Shown one piece after another: positions 33,495-41,184 of a stretch of DNA of 41,617 nucleotides. Position 1 is the first letter of the stretch. Every line of letters starts with the position of its first letter. The stretch spans positions 1 through 41,617 of the forward strand of contig JACQCT010000033.1 in the NCBI GenBank assembly GCA_016201435.1. The letters are read 5' to 3'. This stretch comes from Nitrososphaerota archaeon (GTDB taxonomy: Archaea > Thermoproteota > Nitrososphaeria > Nitrososphaerales > Nitrosopumilaceae). The notes beneath the pieces were generated by a model, which was not told the origin of the DNA, made no database searches, and worked only from the letters and a program-made list of their open reading frames with translations. Both the position numbers and the translations under genes were made by a program.

Positions 33495-34886
33495 ATGTCT
33501 GGTGTAGCATTCAAAACATTATCAAAAATTGCCGGTCCGCTGATATTTGTAGAAGGCGTAGATAATGCAGCTTATGGTGAAATGGTTGAGATAAAACTTC
33601 CCAACGGCGAGAGACGACAAGGACAGGTTCTTGATACCAGACAAGGTTTGGCAGTAGTTCAGGTCTTTGGTCCAACCCTTGGCATGACCACCTCTGGAAC
33701 CTCAACAAAATTCACTGGTGAAACTGCTATGATGTCAGTTTCTGATGAAATGCTTGGAAGAGTATTTGACGGACTAGGAAATCCTAGGGACAATGGACCA
33801 AAAATAGTATCAAAACAAAAAGTCGATCTTGTAGGCTCTGGCATTAATCCATATGCAAGAGAGGAACCTTCAGAATTTATCCAAACAGGAATGTCAAACA
33901 TTGATGGAATGAATACTCTTGTAAGAGGTCAAAAGCTTCCAATATTTTCTGGTTCTGGTCTTCCGCATAATTTACTTGCTGCACAGATAGCCAGGCAAGC
34001 CAAAGTTCTTGGTGGTTCTGAAAACTTTTCTGTAGTGTTTGCCGCAATAGGAATTACAAGTGAAGAATCAAACTTTTTCATAAAGCAGTTTGAAGAAAGC
34101 GGAGCTCTTGGAAGAACTGCATTATTTTTGAACCTGTCATCTGATCCTTCCATGGAACGTATACTTACTCCTAGACTTGCTCTAACAACTGCAGAATTTC
34201 TTGCTTATGAGCGTGATATGCATGTTCTTGTCATTATTACTGATATGACAAACTATTGTGAAGCATTAAGAGAAATTGCCGCTGCACGTGAAGAAGTTCC
34301 AGGAAGAAGAGGATATCCAGGATACATGTATACAGACCTCTCATCTCTTTATGAAAGAGCTGGAAAGATAAAGGGACGACATGGTTCAGTAACACAAATT
34401 CCTATACTAACAATGCCTGCTGATGATATTACACATCCTATACCAGATCTTACTGGTTACATTACAGAAGGTCAGATAGTAATGAGTAGAGATTTGCATA
34501 GAGCAGACATTCATCCACCAGTAGATGTCCTAACAAGTCTTTCACGTTTGATGAATCAAGGTATTGGAAAAGGAAATACAAGAGAAGATCATCGAGGTCT
34601 AGCAGACCAACTCTATGCAGCATATGCACAAGGTAAAGATGCAAGATCACTTGCAGCTATAGTTGGTGAAGAAGCTCTAAGTGATCTAGATAAGAAATTC
34701 CTAAAGGTTGCAAACAACTTTGAGAAAAAATTTGTCAATCAAGGTATGGATGAAAACCGCTCAATTGAACAAACTCTAGATATTGGTTGGGAATTACTTA
34801 GCGATCTATCTGATTCAGAAATGAATCGTATTAAACCAGAATTCATTGCAAAGTACGGAAAAAGAACCACAAAGGGTGGTACCTAG
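33495..34886 (+). CDS. atpB: A-type ATP synthase regulatory subunit B
   Basis: The 463-residue non-catalytic subunit, alternating with A in the head. It has the A/V-type B motifs: [31 protein letters not shown], and a degenerate nucleotide loop ([14 protein letters not shown]) instead of a P-loop. [22 protein letters not shown] and [11 protein letters not shown] are also typical. Full length. Starts directly after the A stop. Confidence 0.97.
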   Translation: MSGVAFKTLSKIAGPLIFVEGVDNAAYGEMVEIKLPNGERRQGQVLDTRQGLAVVQVFGPTLGMTTSGTSTKFTGETAMMSVSDEMLGRVFDGLGNPRDNGPKIVSKQKVDLVGSGINPYAREEPSEFIQTGMSNIDGMNTLVRGQKLPIFSGSGLPHNLLAAQIARQAKVLGGSENFSVVFAAIGITSEESNFFIKQFEESGALGRTALFLNLSSDPSMERILTPRLALTTAEFLAYERDMHVLVIITDMTNYCEALREIAAAREEVPGRRGYPGYMYTDLSSLYERAGKIKGRHGSVTQIPILTMPADDITHPIPDLTGYITEGQIVMSRDLHRADIHPPVDVLTSLSRLMNQGIGKGNTREDHRGLADQLYAAYAQGKDARSLAAIVGEEALSDLDKKFLKVANNFEKKFVNQGMDENRSIEQTLDIGWELLSDLSDSEMNRIKPEFIAKYGKRTTKGGT

Positions 34887-34889
34887 ACT

Positions 34890-35558
34890 TTGCCATCAGT
34901 AATTAATATTCGTCCAACTCGTCTTGAATACATTCGTACCAAGCGAAGAATAGTTGTTGCTAAAAAAGGATTAAAGTTACTCAAACTAAAACGTCAAGCA
35001 TTGATTCTAGAATTTTTTAATGCAAGCAAAACTGCTGCCGCATTAAGAAGCGGATTACAATCTGAATTGGTAAAAGGCTACCAAAGTATCAGAATGGCAG
35101 AGATGCTTGCAGGTACGATGAGATTAGAAAATGAAGCAATGAAGATTCCACAAATAAGTAAATTACAAATTCAAGTAAAAAATGTAATGGGAGTTAGTAT
35201 ACCAAAATTAGAAGGTGGAAAAAGTAATACTACTATCATTGAGCATATACTGGAACTTCCTCCTTCAATTAACGAAGCAATAAAGGCATTTCAAAATATC
35301 CACAAAATGGTACTTGATGTTGCAGAAAAAGAAACTACATTACGAAAACTTCTATATGAGATTGAAAAGACAAAACGAAAATCTAATGCAATAGAAAACG
35401 TTTTCATTCCAAGATTGCAGGGTGCTGTTAAATTTATCATATTCAGGCTAGCTGAGATGGAACGTGATACATTCATCATGTTAAAGACAGTAAAGCGTAA
35501 GATGGGTGAAAGAGAACAAGAAAATATTCAAAGGGAGAAAGAAATACTTGCCAGTTAA
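34890..35558 (+). CDS. atpD: A-type ATP synthase subunit D (central shaft)
   Basis: A 222-residue coiled-coil rotor shaft. The conserved N-terminus INIRPTRLEYIRTKRRI and the long helical arms, including the C-terminal NVFIPRLQGAVKFIIFRLAEMERD, match the A/V-type D family. The start is TTG at 34890, 3 nt after the B stop. Its end overlaps by 11 bp with a previously hidden small ORF. Confidence 0.95.
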   Translation: MPSVINIRPTRLEYIRTKRRIVVAKKGLKLLKLKRQALILEFFNASKTAAALRSGLQSELVKGYQSIRMAEMLAGTMRLENEAMKIPQISKLQIQVKNVMGVSIPKLEGGKSNTTIIEHILELPPSINEAIKAFQNIHKMVLDVAEKETTLRKLLYEIEKTKRKSNAIENVFIPRLQGAVKFIIFRLAEMERDTFIMLKTVKRKMGEREQENIQREKEILAS

Positions 35559-35676
35559 TTTTGCAAATCCTCAACAAAGAAAATTCTATATGATCATAAG
35601 GGCATTTAAAATTGGAAATATACTCGGTACAATTGCTATAGCTATGTATGCAGGAAAGCATTTCTTAGGAGTATAA
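35548..35676 (+). CDS. 42-residue single-helix membrane protein nested in the ATP synthase operon
   Basis: A TTG-started frame (35548-35676) reads MPVNFANPQQRKFYMIIR, then AFKIGNILGTIAIAMYAG and KHFLGV. It overlaps the 3' end of subunit D by 11 bp and stops one base before the ATG of subunit H, so it fills an otherwise unexplained gap between tightly packed genes. A GGGAG stretch lies about 11 nt upstream of the TTG. The hydrophobic segment of about 18 residues with basic residues before it predicts one membrane helix. No family recognised; it could be a small membrane-sector or assembly factor (inference). Confidence 0.7.
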   Translation: MPVNFANPQQRKFYMIIRAFKIGNILGTIAIAMYAGKHFLGV

Positions 35677-35677
35677 C

Positions 35678-36004
35678 ATGTCAACTCAAGAAAAATACGT
35701 TCATTCTCTCAAACAAATTAAAGAAGGTGAAGAAAAAGCATGGGCAGAGGTTCAAAATTTCAAGAAAAAAGTTGCAGAAGATATAAAATCTTTTCAAATT
35801 GATGCTGACAAGGCTATTGAGGCAGCAAAAATACAAGGAGAAAAGTTAGTTGAAACAAGTATTGATCAAGCAAGGAAAAACGCTGAAGTTGAAGTAAAAA
35901 AAATTATTGAAGAAGCAAAAACAAAATCAAAAACCATATCGTCACAGATAGATGAAAAAACTATTCATGGAATTCTAGATATTCTATTAAAAGGTGTAGA
36001 ATAA
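35678..36004 (+). CDS. atpH: A-type ATP synthase subunit H (peripheral stalk)
   Basis: A 108-residue, almost wholly coiled-coil protein with heptad-like alanine and charged pattern (AWAEVQNFKKKVAEDIKSFQ, KNAEVEVKKIIEEAKTKSK). Length and composition match the archaeal H subunit, which pairs with E to form the stator. Its TAA overlaps the next ATG by one base (TAATG). Position after D and before I differs from the common euryarchaeal order in which H and I come first. Confidence 0.85.
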   Translation: MSTQEKYVHSLKQIKEGEEKAWAEVQNFKKKVAEDIKSFQIDADKAIEAAKIQGEKLVETSIDQARKNAEVEVKKIIEEAKTKSKTISSQIDEKTIHGILDILLKGVE

Positions 36005-38037
36005 TGGTACTCAAACCTGTCCCAATGACTATGATGGCAGTACTTGGTTTACGAAAAGACAGGCAAGTTGTAATTTCTGTTTTACATGATATGGGCATAG
36101 TGCAATTAGAACCATTGTCTAAAGATGTGGTTCCTATGCTCAAAAATGAACGTGACAATGATCTTTACAGACAAGTTTCAGATCAACTTCTTAGAATTAA
36201 AGCATTCAAAACAGTTCTACCCCCAAACTCGGTTTCAAATTGTCAACGTTTTCCAACAATTGAAAACTTGATGCAAGCAGCAAAATCAATCGATATAGAT
36301 TCTAAAATATCTTCTTTAGAAAGAGAAAAAGAAAATCTCCTAACTAAAATAAATGAAAATGAAAATAATATCAAACTTGTTGAAGAGTTTTCATTTTTCC
36401 CAGAAGATCTCAATGTACTCCAGTTAGTATTAGGACACTCTTACTTTGGCCGTTTAGATTCAAAACAATTCCCATCTTTTAAAAAAGCATTAGAAGCAAA
36501 TAACTTGGATGTTTTCCTTTATTCTAAAGAAGAAAAAGAGGTTACACGTATTGTTCTTATTACATTTCCTAACTTTCCTCCTCATGCCCTTGCTACTGCT
36601 GTTCAAGAGTATAATGTTAAACTTGAAGCTGTACCAAAACTTAATGGAACAGCGATTCAACTAAAACAATCATTAGGGACTGTTCTCAACGAACTAACTC
36701 AAAAATTAAAAGAAATTGATAGACAACTAGACGAAATTTCAAAAGGACACTATGCAAACATTATCTGCATAGAAGAACAGCTTGAAATAGAAAACAGAAA
36801 ACTTGAGGTCATTGACAATCTTGGAGTCACATCTGATTCTTTTGCTCTAGAAGGATGGATCCCAAAATCAAAACTAGAATTAGTCAAAGCTAATCTAGAC
36901 AAGCATGTTAAAGGAACAATTGTTTATGAACTAGAGACTAAAGAAAATCCACCAACACTATTTGCAAATCCAAAAAGGTTCAAATTGTTTGAGGCTTTCA
37001 TTAGATTCTATTCTTTACCACAAGGCAAAGAATTTGATCCTACATTAATTTTTGGCCTTATCTTTCCGGTCTTTTATGGTATGATGGTAGGTGATGCAGG
37101 CTATTGTCTTTTCATTCTCCTTGTTTGCAGATGGGTAATCAGAAGAGTAGAAGGTGGAAAACGTAATCTTAACATCATGCCAAAGCCTTTGAGAAAGTTT
37201 GCACTTACTATATTGAAACCCAGACAGATGGTAAAATTGGCAAAGGCGATGACTCCAGGTGCTATTATTGGAATTATTTTAGGATTCACATTCAATCTAT
37301 ACTTTGGATTTCATCTCAACGGCTATCTGTTTGATTATATAAATACGGCACTTGGTATGCAACTTCTTCCTGCTAGCGGAGCAATCTTTAGTCCAATTGT
37401 AGGATTGCGTAAACTCCTGCTGATTAGTGGATATATTGGTCTAGGCATGGTAACATTTGGCCTAATTCTTGGAATTCTAAATAGCTTGAGAGAGGGAGAA
37501 AAGAAACATGCTATTGGAAAAGTAGGCTGGTTGCTATTTGGGTGGGGAGTTGTGATGACAGGATTGGCATTAATGCATCATGGACATATCAACCCAATTC
37601 ACCACGTAGAGGGAATTGGTTACTTTGGATTGCTTTTGGGTGGAATCGGTTTAATGTTCGTTGGAGAAGGTCCAAGGGCTATTATGGAATTGCCTTCTAT
37701 AGTCAGTCACATACTTTCTTACACAAGAATTGTTGGAATTCTATTGGCTTCAGTAATATTAGCTGATGTGATTGATTTCATTTTCATAAAGACGTTACAT
37801 CATTCAATACCGTTTATTGTTCTTGGAACAATGATTCTCTTTATTGGACACATATTTAATATAATAATTGGAGTTTTTGAGCCTGGAATTCAGGGAGCAA
37901 GATTGGTTTATGTAGAATTTTTCTCCAAATTTTATCATGGAAATGGTAGAGCATTCAGACCATTTGGAACGATGCGTAAGTTTACTTATGATCAGTACAA
38001 ATTGGAAATAAAGGAAAAAACTAAAATCAAAAAATAA
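36004..38037 (+). CDS. atpI: A-type ATP synthase subunit I (a-subunit)
   Basis: The 677-residue membrane stator subunit that forms the proton half-channels. The N-terminal ~330 residues are soluble and helical (peripheral-stalk binding). The rest has about seven to eight membrane helices, opening with FDPTLIFGLIFPVFYGMMVG and including SYTRIVGILLASVILADV with the essential arginine. The pattern FEPGIQGARLVYVEFFSKF near the end is family-typical. Last gene of the operon, tail to tail with pyrI 18 bp away. Confidence 0.95.
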   Translation: MVLKPVPMTMMAVLGLRKDRQVVISVLHDMGIVQLEPLSKDVVPMLKNERDNDLYRQVSDQLLRIKAFKTVLPPNSVSNCQRFPTIENLMQAAKSIDIDSKISSLEREKENLLTKINENENNIKLVEEFSFFPEDLNVLQLVLGHSYFGRLDSKQFPSFKKALEANNLDVFLYSKEEKEVTRIVLITFPNFPPHALATAVQEYNVKLEAVPKLNGTAIQLKQSLGTVLNELTQKLKEIDRQLDEISKGHYANIICIEEQLEIENRKLEVIDNLGVTSDSFALEGWIPKSKLELVKANLDKHVKGTIVYELETKENPPTLFANPKRFKLFEAFIRFYSLPQGKEFDPTLIFGLIFPVFYGMMVGDAGYCLFILLVCRWVIRRVEGGKRNLNIMPKPLRKFALTILKPRQMVKLAKAMTPGAIIGIILGFTFNLYFGFHLNGYLFDYINTALGMQLLPASGAIFSPIVGLRKLLLISGYIGLGMVTFGLILGILNSLREGEKKHAIGKVGWLLFGWGVVMTGLALMHHGHINPIHHVEGIGYFGLLLGGIGLMFVGEGPRAIMELPSIVSHILSYTRIVGILLASVILADVIDFIFIKTLHHSIPFIVLGTMILFIGHIFNIIIGVFEPGIQGARLVYVEFFSKFYHGNGRAFRPFGTMRKFTYDQYKLEIKEKTKIKK

Positions 38038-38055
38038 TTCTGTATTTGGAATTAA

Positions 38056-38517
38056 TTAATAATATTTTAATTCATTTACATCTAGAGTTCTTGTACAGTA
38101 TCTGCATCTAAGAACAAGACCAGTTTTATCAACTACGTCCATTATCGGTTCAATATCTTCACCACTATTTGTTATACAATCTGGATTTGAACATCTGAAA
38201 ATCCGTTCAATCTCGTTTGGAAGAGTTACTCGCCTTTTTTCAACCAGTTTATAGTCTTTGATGATGTTTACAGTAGCTTTTGGTGCAATAAGTGCAAGCT
38301 TGTTGGTATCACCATCTTTTAGAAATCTATTTTCAACTTTTATGATATCTTTCTTTGCAACTTTTGAACTAGGTACATTGAGCGCTATTGTTATAACATT
38401 GCCATCCTTCCCATCTATCTCAAGTGCATTTAGAACTTTGAGACCTTTTCCTGCCTCGATATGATCAATCACAGTACCATTCTTGATTCGTCTAACTATA
38501 AGATCAGATTCTGACAT
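38056..38517 (-). CDS. pyrI: Aspartate carbamoyltransferase regulatory subunit
   Basis: The allosteric partner of PyrB. The N-terminal nucleotide-binding domain starts LIVRRIKNGTVIDHIEAGKG. The C-terminal zinc domain has the four cysteines C-x4-C (CSNPDC) and C-x2-C (CRYC). Starts at ATG 38517, 38541 and 38580 are all in frame. 38517 is preferred because a TATA-like AATAATATATA on this strand lies at 38541-38551, about 27 nt upstream. The 38541 start gives 8 more residues, and the 38580 start would lie within the pyrB coding region. It is head-to-head with pyrB rather than in the common pyrBI order. Confidence 0.92.
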   Translation of the reverse strand: MSESDLIVRRIKNGTVIDHIEAGKGLKVLNALEIDGKDGNVITIALNVPSSKVAKKDIIKVENRFLKDGDTNKLALIAPKATVNIIKDYKLVEKRRVTLPNEIERIFRCSNPDCITNSGEDIEPIMDVVDKTGLVLRCRYCTRTLDVNELKYY

Positions 38518-38525
38518 TGGAATAC

Positions 38526-38552
38526 TTTGTATAGTACTCATATATATTATTG
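38526..38552. promoter_or_regulatory. Overlapping divergent promoters of pyrI and pyrB
   Basis: On the minus strand AATAATATATA (38541-38551) is about 27 nt before the pyrI ATG at 38517. On the plus strand TTTGTATAG (38526-38534) is about 28 nt before the pyrB ATG at 38560. Both genes would be leaderless, and the two TATA regions lie within 26 bp, between the start codons. Their arrangement predicts mutual interference or shared control. Confidence 0.5.
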
Positions 38553-38559
38553 AACGAGA

Positions 38560-39492
38560 ATGAGCAATTCTTTTTTCCAAAAAGATATTGTCTCAATCCG
38601 TGATTTTGACAAGAAAAAATTTGAGACAATCTTTGATGCTACTGATAAAATAATTAAAATGAATCCAAGCGAACGTCGTGAACTTGCTAGAGGAAAAACT
38701 TTGGGATATCTTTTCTTTGAACCAAGTACCAGAACTAGATTAAGCTTTGAGGCTGCAATGGCATCATTAGGTGGTACATCAATAGGGATAGCTGATGCTT
38801 CATCTTCTTCTGCCAAAAAAGGTGAGAGTCTTGCTGATACTGTAAAAATAATGTCACTTTACTCTGATGTTCTAGTATTACGTCATCAACTTGATGGTTC
38901 TAGTAGGTTTGCAGCCGAAATATCAGAGAAACCAATGATAAACGCAGGAAGTGGAACAGAAGAACATCCAACTCAAGCAATATTGGATCTTTATACAATT
39001 TGGAAAGAGAAAAAACGAATCGACGGTCTTAAAATAGGAATTGTTGGTGATCTAAAATATGGCAGAACCGTCTATTCATTGCTTTATGCGCTTGGTAACT
39101 ACAAAGTTGATGTACATCTTATTTCGCCAACAGCTTTGAAAATTCGTGCTGATTCTACTTATGAAATTAAAAAACGATTGCCCTACAAAGAATCAACAGA
39201 CCTAGAAGAAAATCTAGATGATTTTGATGTTCTTTATGTCACAAGGATACAAAAAGAAAGATTTGCAGATGCTGAGGAATATGCCAAAGTTAAAGGTAGC
39301 TACAAGATTGTGCCTGATATGTTGAAGAAAATGAAAGACGATGTCATAATAATGCATCCATTACCACGTTTAGATGAGATTTCACATGATTTGGATTCTA
39401 CAAAACAGGCAAAATACTTCAAACAGGCTGAATATGGTAAAGATACTCGTGCTGCACTTCTTGCCCTTATTTTAAATGAAAATGGGTTTTAG
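38560..39492 (+). CDS. pyrB: Aspartate carbamoyltransferase catalytic subunit
   Basis: Joins carbamoyl phosphate to aspartate in pyrimidine synthesis. A 310-residue protein with the carbamoyl-phosphate site FFEPSTRTRLSFE (about 50-62), the 80s-loop region SSSSAKKGES, HPTQAILDLYTIW, KIGIVGDLKYGRTVYSL, YVTRIQKERF and MHPLPRLDEI. All substrate-binding motifs are intact. Adjacent divergent pyrI supplies the regulatory chain. Products feed UMP, used by the UMP kinase also in this window. Confidence 0.97.
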   Translation: MSNSFFQKDIVSIRDFDKKKFETIFDATDKIIKMNPSERRELARGKTLGYLFFEPSTRTRLSFEAAMASLGGTSIGIADASSSSAKKGESLADTVKIMSLYSDVLVLRHQLDGSSRFAAEISEKPMINAGSGTEEHPTQAILDLYTIWKEKKRIDGLKIGIVGDLKYGRTVYSLLYALGNYKVDVHLISPTALKIRADSTYEIKKRLPYKESTDLEENLDDFDVLYVTRIQKERFADAEEYAKVKGSYKIVPDMLKKMKDDVIIMHPLPRLDEISHDLDSTKQAKYFKQAEYGKDTRAALLALILNENGF

Positions 39493-39574
39493 TTCATTAA
39501 AATTTATGTAAAAACAATCAAGTAAACTTTAACAAGTTATGAATCAGTAAAGTGAAAGAGAGTTGTATTCGAAG

Positions 39575-39739
39575 ATGACATACGACATGGCTGTTCATAT
39601 CCTATATAAAATATCATGTTATCTTCCAGACTATGATCATTTTGAATACCTAGATGAAATACTCAAGAACTTATATGGTAATGTTCATAATGCGGTTGTA
39701 GAAAAAATCAAAAAACAACTAGAAATTTTTCTATCATAA
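39575..39739 (+). CDS. 54-residue hypothetical protein
   Basis: Reads MTYDMAVHILYKISCYL, PDYDHFEYLDEILKN and a basic helical end (NAVVEKIKKQLEIFLS). Balanced helical pattern, no signal or membrane helix. It sits in the 299-bp gap between pyrB and the NikR-like gene. A TATA-like CTTTAAC lies about 45 nt upstream, so a short leader is implied. Function unknown; coding is judged from composition only. Confidence 0.45.
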   Translation: MTYDMAVHILYKISCYLPDYDHFEYLDEILKNLYGNVHNAVVEKIKKQLEIFLS

Positions 39740-39791
39740 ATCCATATTGCATTTTGTAAAAATCTTATATCAATAAGATAATTTCAATTTT

Positions 39792-40175
39792 TTACATTGC
39801 AACAAGCTTTACGTGATCCATTTTTCTATTTGTTTGAAAATCTCTTGTCATCACATCTACCTTTTCAGCCTCACCGCGTAACAAAAAGAGCTCCATGCAC
39901 TTGTTTCCGTCTATCTTACTATGAAGATGCGTACCTATTAGATCTTCATGATTATGTTTGATTCCTGTAACTATCTGTTCTGATTCTTCATCATGAACCA
40001 CCATTAATATCGCATGAATCAAACCAGAAAGATTAGATCTCTGTTTTTCTTCTGAAATAAGTGTCCTAAGACCAGCTCTTATTATCTCAGATCTTCCTGA
40101 AAACCCCATGGATTTTTGCAACTTGTCTATTTCTGATAGAATTTCATCGTTTAGTGATATAGATATAATTGGCAT
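39792..40175 (-). CDS. NikR-like metal-responsive repressor (ribbon-helix-helix)
   Basis: A 127-residue protein. The N-terminal ribbon-helix-helix (ISISLNDEILSEIDKLQKS, GFSGRSEIIRAGLRTLI) is followed by an ACT-like metal domain. Residues corresponding to the four nickel ligands of characterised NikR are all present: H76, H83, H85 and C93 (in GTHLHSKIDGNKCMELFLLRG). The gene is divergent from a zinc/manganese-type uptake operon, so its natural metal may be other than nickel. It probably binds the AT-rich direct repeats between the genes. Confidence 0.85.
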   Translation of the reverse strand: MPIISISLNDEILSEIDKLQKSMGFSGRSEIIRAGLRTLISEEKQRSNLSGLIHAILMVVHDEESEQIVTGIKHNHEDLIGTHLHSKIDGNKCMELFLLRGEAEKVDVMTRDFQTNRKMDHVKLVAM

Positions 40176-40181
40176 ATCGAT

Positions 40182-40247
40182 ATTATTATTAAGTATTTTA
40201 TAAGTTTAGCAGTAATTATTATTAACTTTTTATAGATTTATTAATAA
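40182..40247. promoter_or_regulatory. Candidate operator/promoter region between the NikR-like and metal-ABC genes
   Basis: ATTATTATTAA occurs at 40182-40192 and again at 40215-40225 (33 bp apart, about three helical turns). A perfect 10-bp palindrome TTATTAATAA lies at 40238-40247, near the uptake gene. These are candidate regulator or TATA sites, but the region is very AT-rich so chance repeats are possible. Confidence 0.4.
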
Positions 40248-40263
40248 CAATAATGAAAAAGTG

Positions 40264-41184
40264 ATGTTGAACAGTGACAAAAAAGCCGCGATACTTGCAA
40301 TCTCTGTTGTAATTCCACTTACTGCATTTTCACTCTGGCTGTCTGAACAAAACAAAGCTGAAAGCATGCCAGTAGGTGGACACAAAATCCTTGTTACTTT
40401 TTATCCACTTTACCAATTTACAAAAGCTGTAGGTAAGGACAAAATCGATGTTTCCATAATAATTCCTCCTGGAATAGAACCACATGATTGGGAACCAACA
40501 ATACAAGATATTGAAAAAATGAAAGATGCAGATATGATCGTCATAAATGGTGCAGGATTGGAATCTTGGATCACAAAAATTACTTCAGTAAATCCTAATG
40601 TTATGATTGTTGATACAAGTAATGACATATCGTTATTAGAAAAAGACTCAAATGGATTAGATAAGATTGCTACAAAAGATCCACACATTTGGCTTGATCC
40701 AGTTCTAGCTAAAAAACAAGTACAAAATATTGCAAATGGATTGATAAAACTTGATCCACAAAACGCAAATTATTATCAACAAAATGTTAATAACTATAAT
40801 ACAAAATTAGATGCACTTGACAACAAGATCAAAATGGATCTTTCTGTCTGTAGTAAAAAAGATTTTCTTGCATTTCATGATGCCTTTTCTTATTTTTCAA
40901 AAGAGTATGGTCTACATCAGCATACAATAGTTGGAGGACTCGATCCTGAAACAGAACCAACAGCACCAGCATTACAACAAATAACAGAAGATGCACAAAG
41001 TTTGGGATTAAATGTTATCTTTACAGAAGAAGCAGCAAACCCAAGAGTATCACAAGTCATAGCTGATGAAATACATGGAAAAGTTATGATTCTAAGTCCG
41101 TTGGAGGTGACTGATAAAAATATAGACTATGTCTCAAAAATGGAGCAAAATCTCTCAAATCTCAAGGAGGCATTGTGTTCATGA
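40264..41184 (+). CDS. znuA: Zinc/manganese-type ABC transporter substrate-binding protein (cluster A-1)
   Basis: A 306-residue lipid- or membrane-anchored binding protein of the ZnuA/TroA family. Hydrophobic N-terminus at about 8-25. Metal ligands by family comparison: H74 (EPHDW), H141 (DPHIW), H205 (AFHDAF) and E255 or E256 (FTEEAANP). It lacks the His-rich loop common in high-affinity zinc ZnuA. The spacer helix ANYYQQNVNNYNTKLDAL is typical. GTG at 40261 directly precedes ATG at 40264. The ATPase gene overlaps its stop as ATGA. The symbol is by family; zinc versus manganese is uncertain. Confidence 0.85.
   Translation: MLNSDKKAAILAISVVIPLTAFSLWLSEQNKAESMPVGGHKILVTFYPLYQFTKAVGKDKIDVSIIIPPGIEPHDWEPTIQDIEKMKDADMIVINGAGLESWITKITSVNPNVMIVDTSNDISLLEKDSNGLDKIATKDPHIWLDPVLAKKQVQNIANGLIKLDPQNANYYQQNVNNYNTKLDALDNKIKMDLSVCSKKDFLAFHDAFSYFSKEYGLHQHTIVGGLDPETEPTAPALQQITEDAQSLGLNVIFTEEAANPRVSQVIADEIHGKVMILSPLEVTDKNIDYVSKMEQNLSNLKEALCS

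Noticed and set aside
33659-33901. Minus-strand frames opposite ATP synthase subunit genes
   Set aside because: Overlap strongly conserved coding sequence, and no promoter or family signal supports them.
40182-40247. AT-rich repeats as a CRISPR-like array or origin
   Set aside because: Only two short copies of simple ATT-rich sequence with no regular spacers; better seen as promoter or operator DNA.
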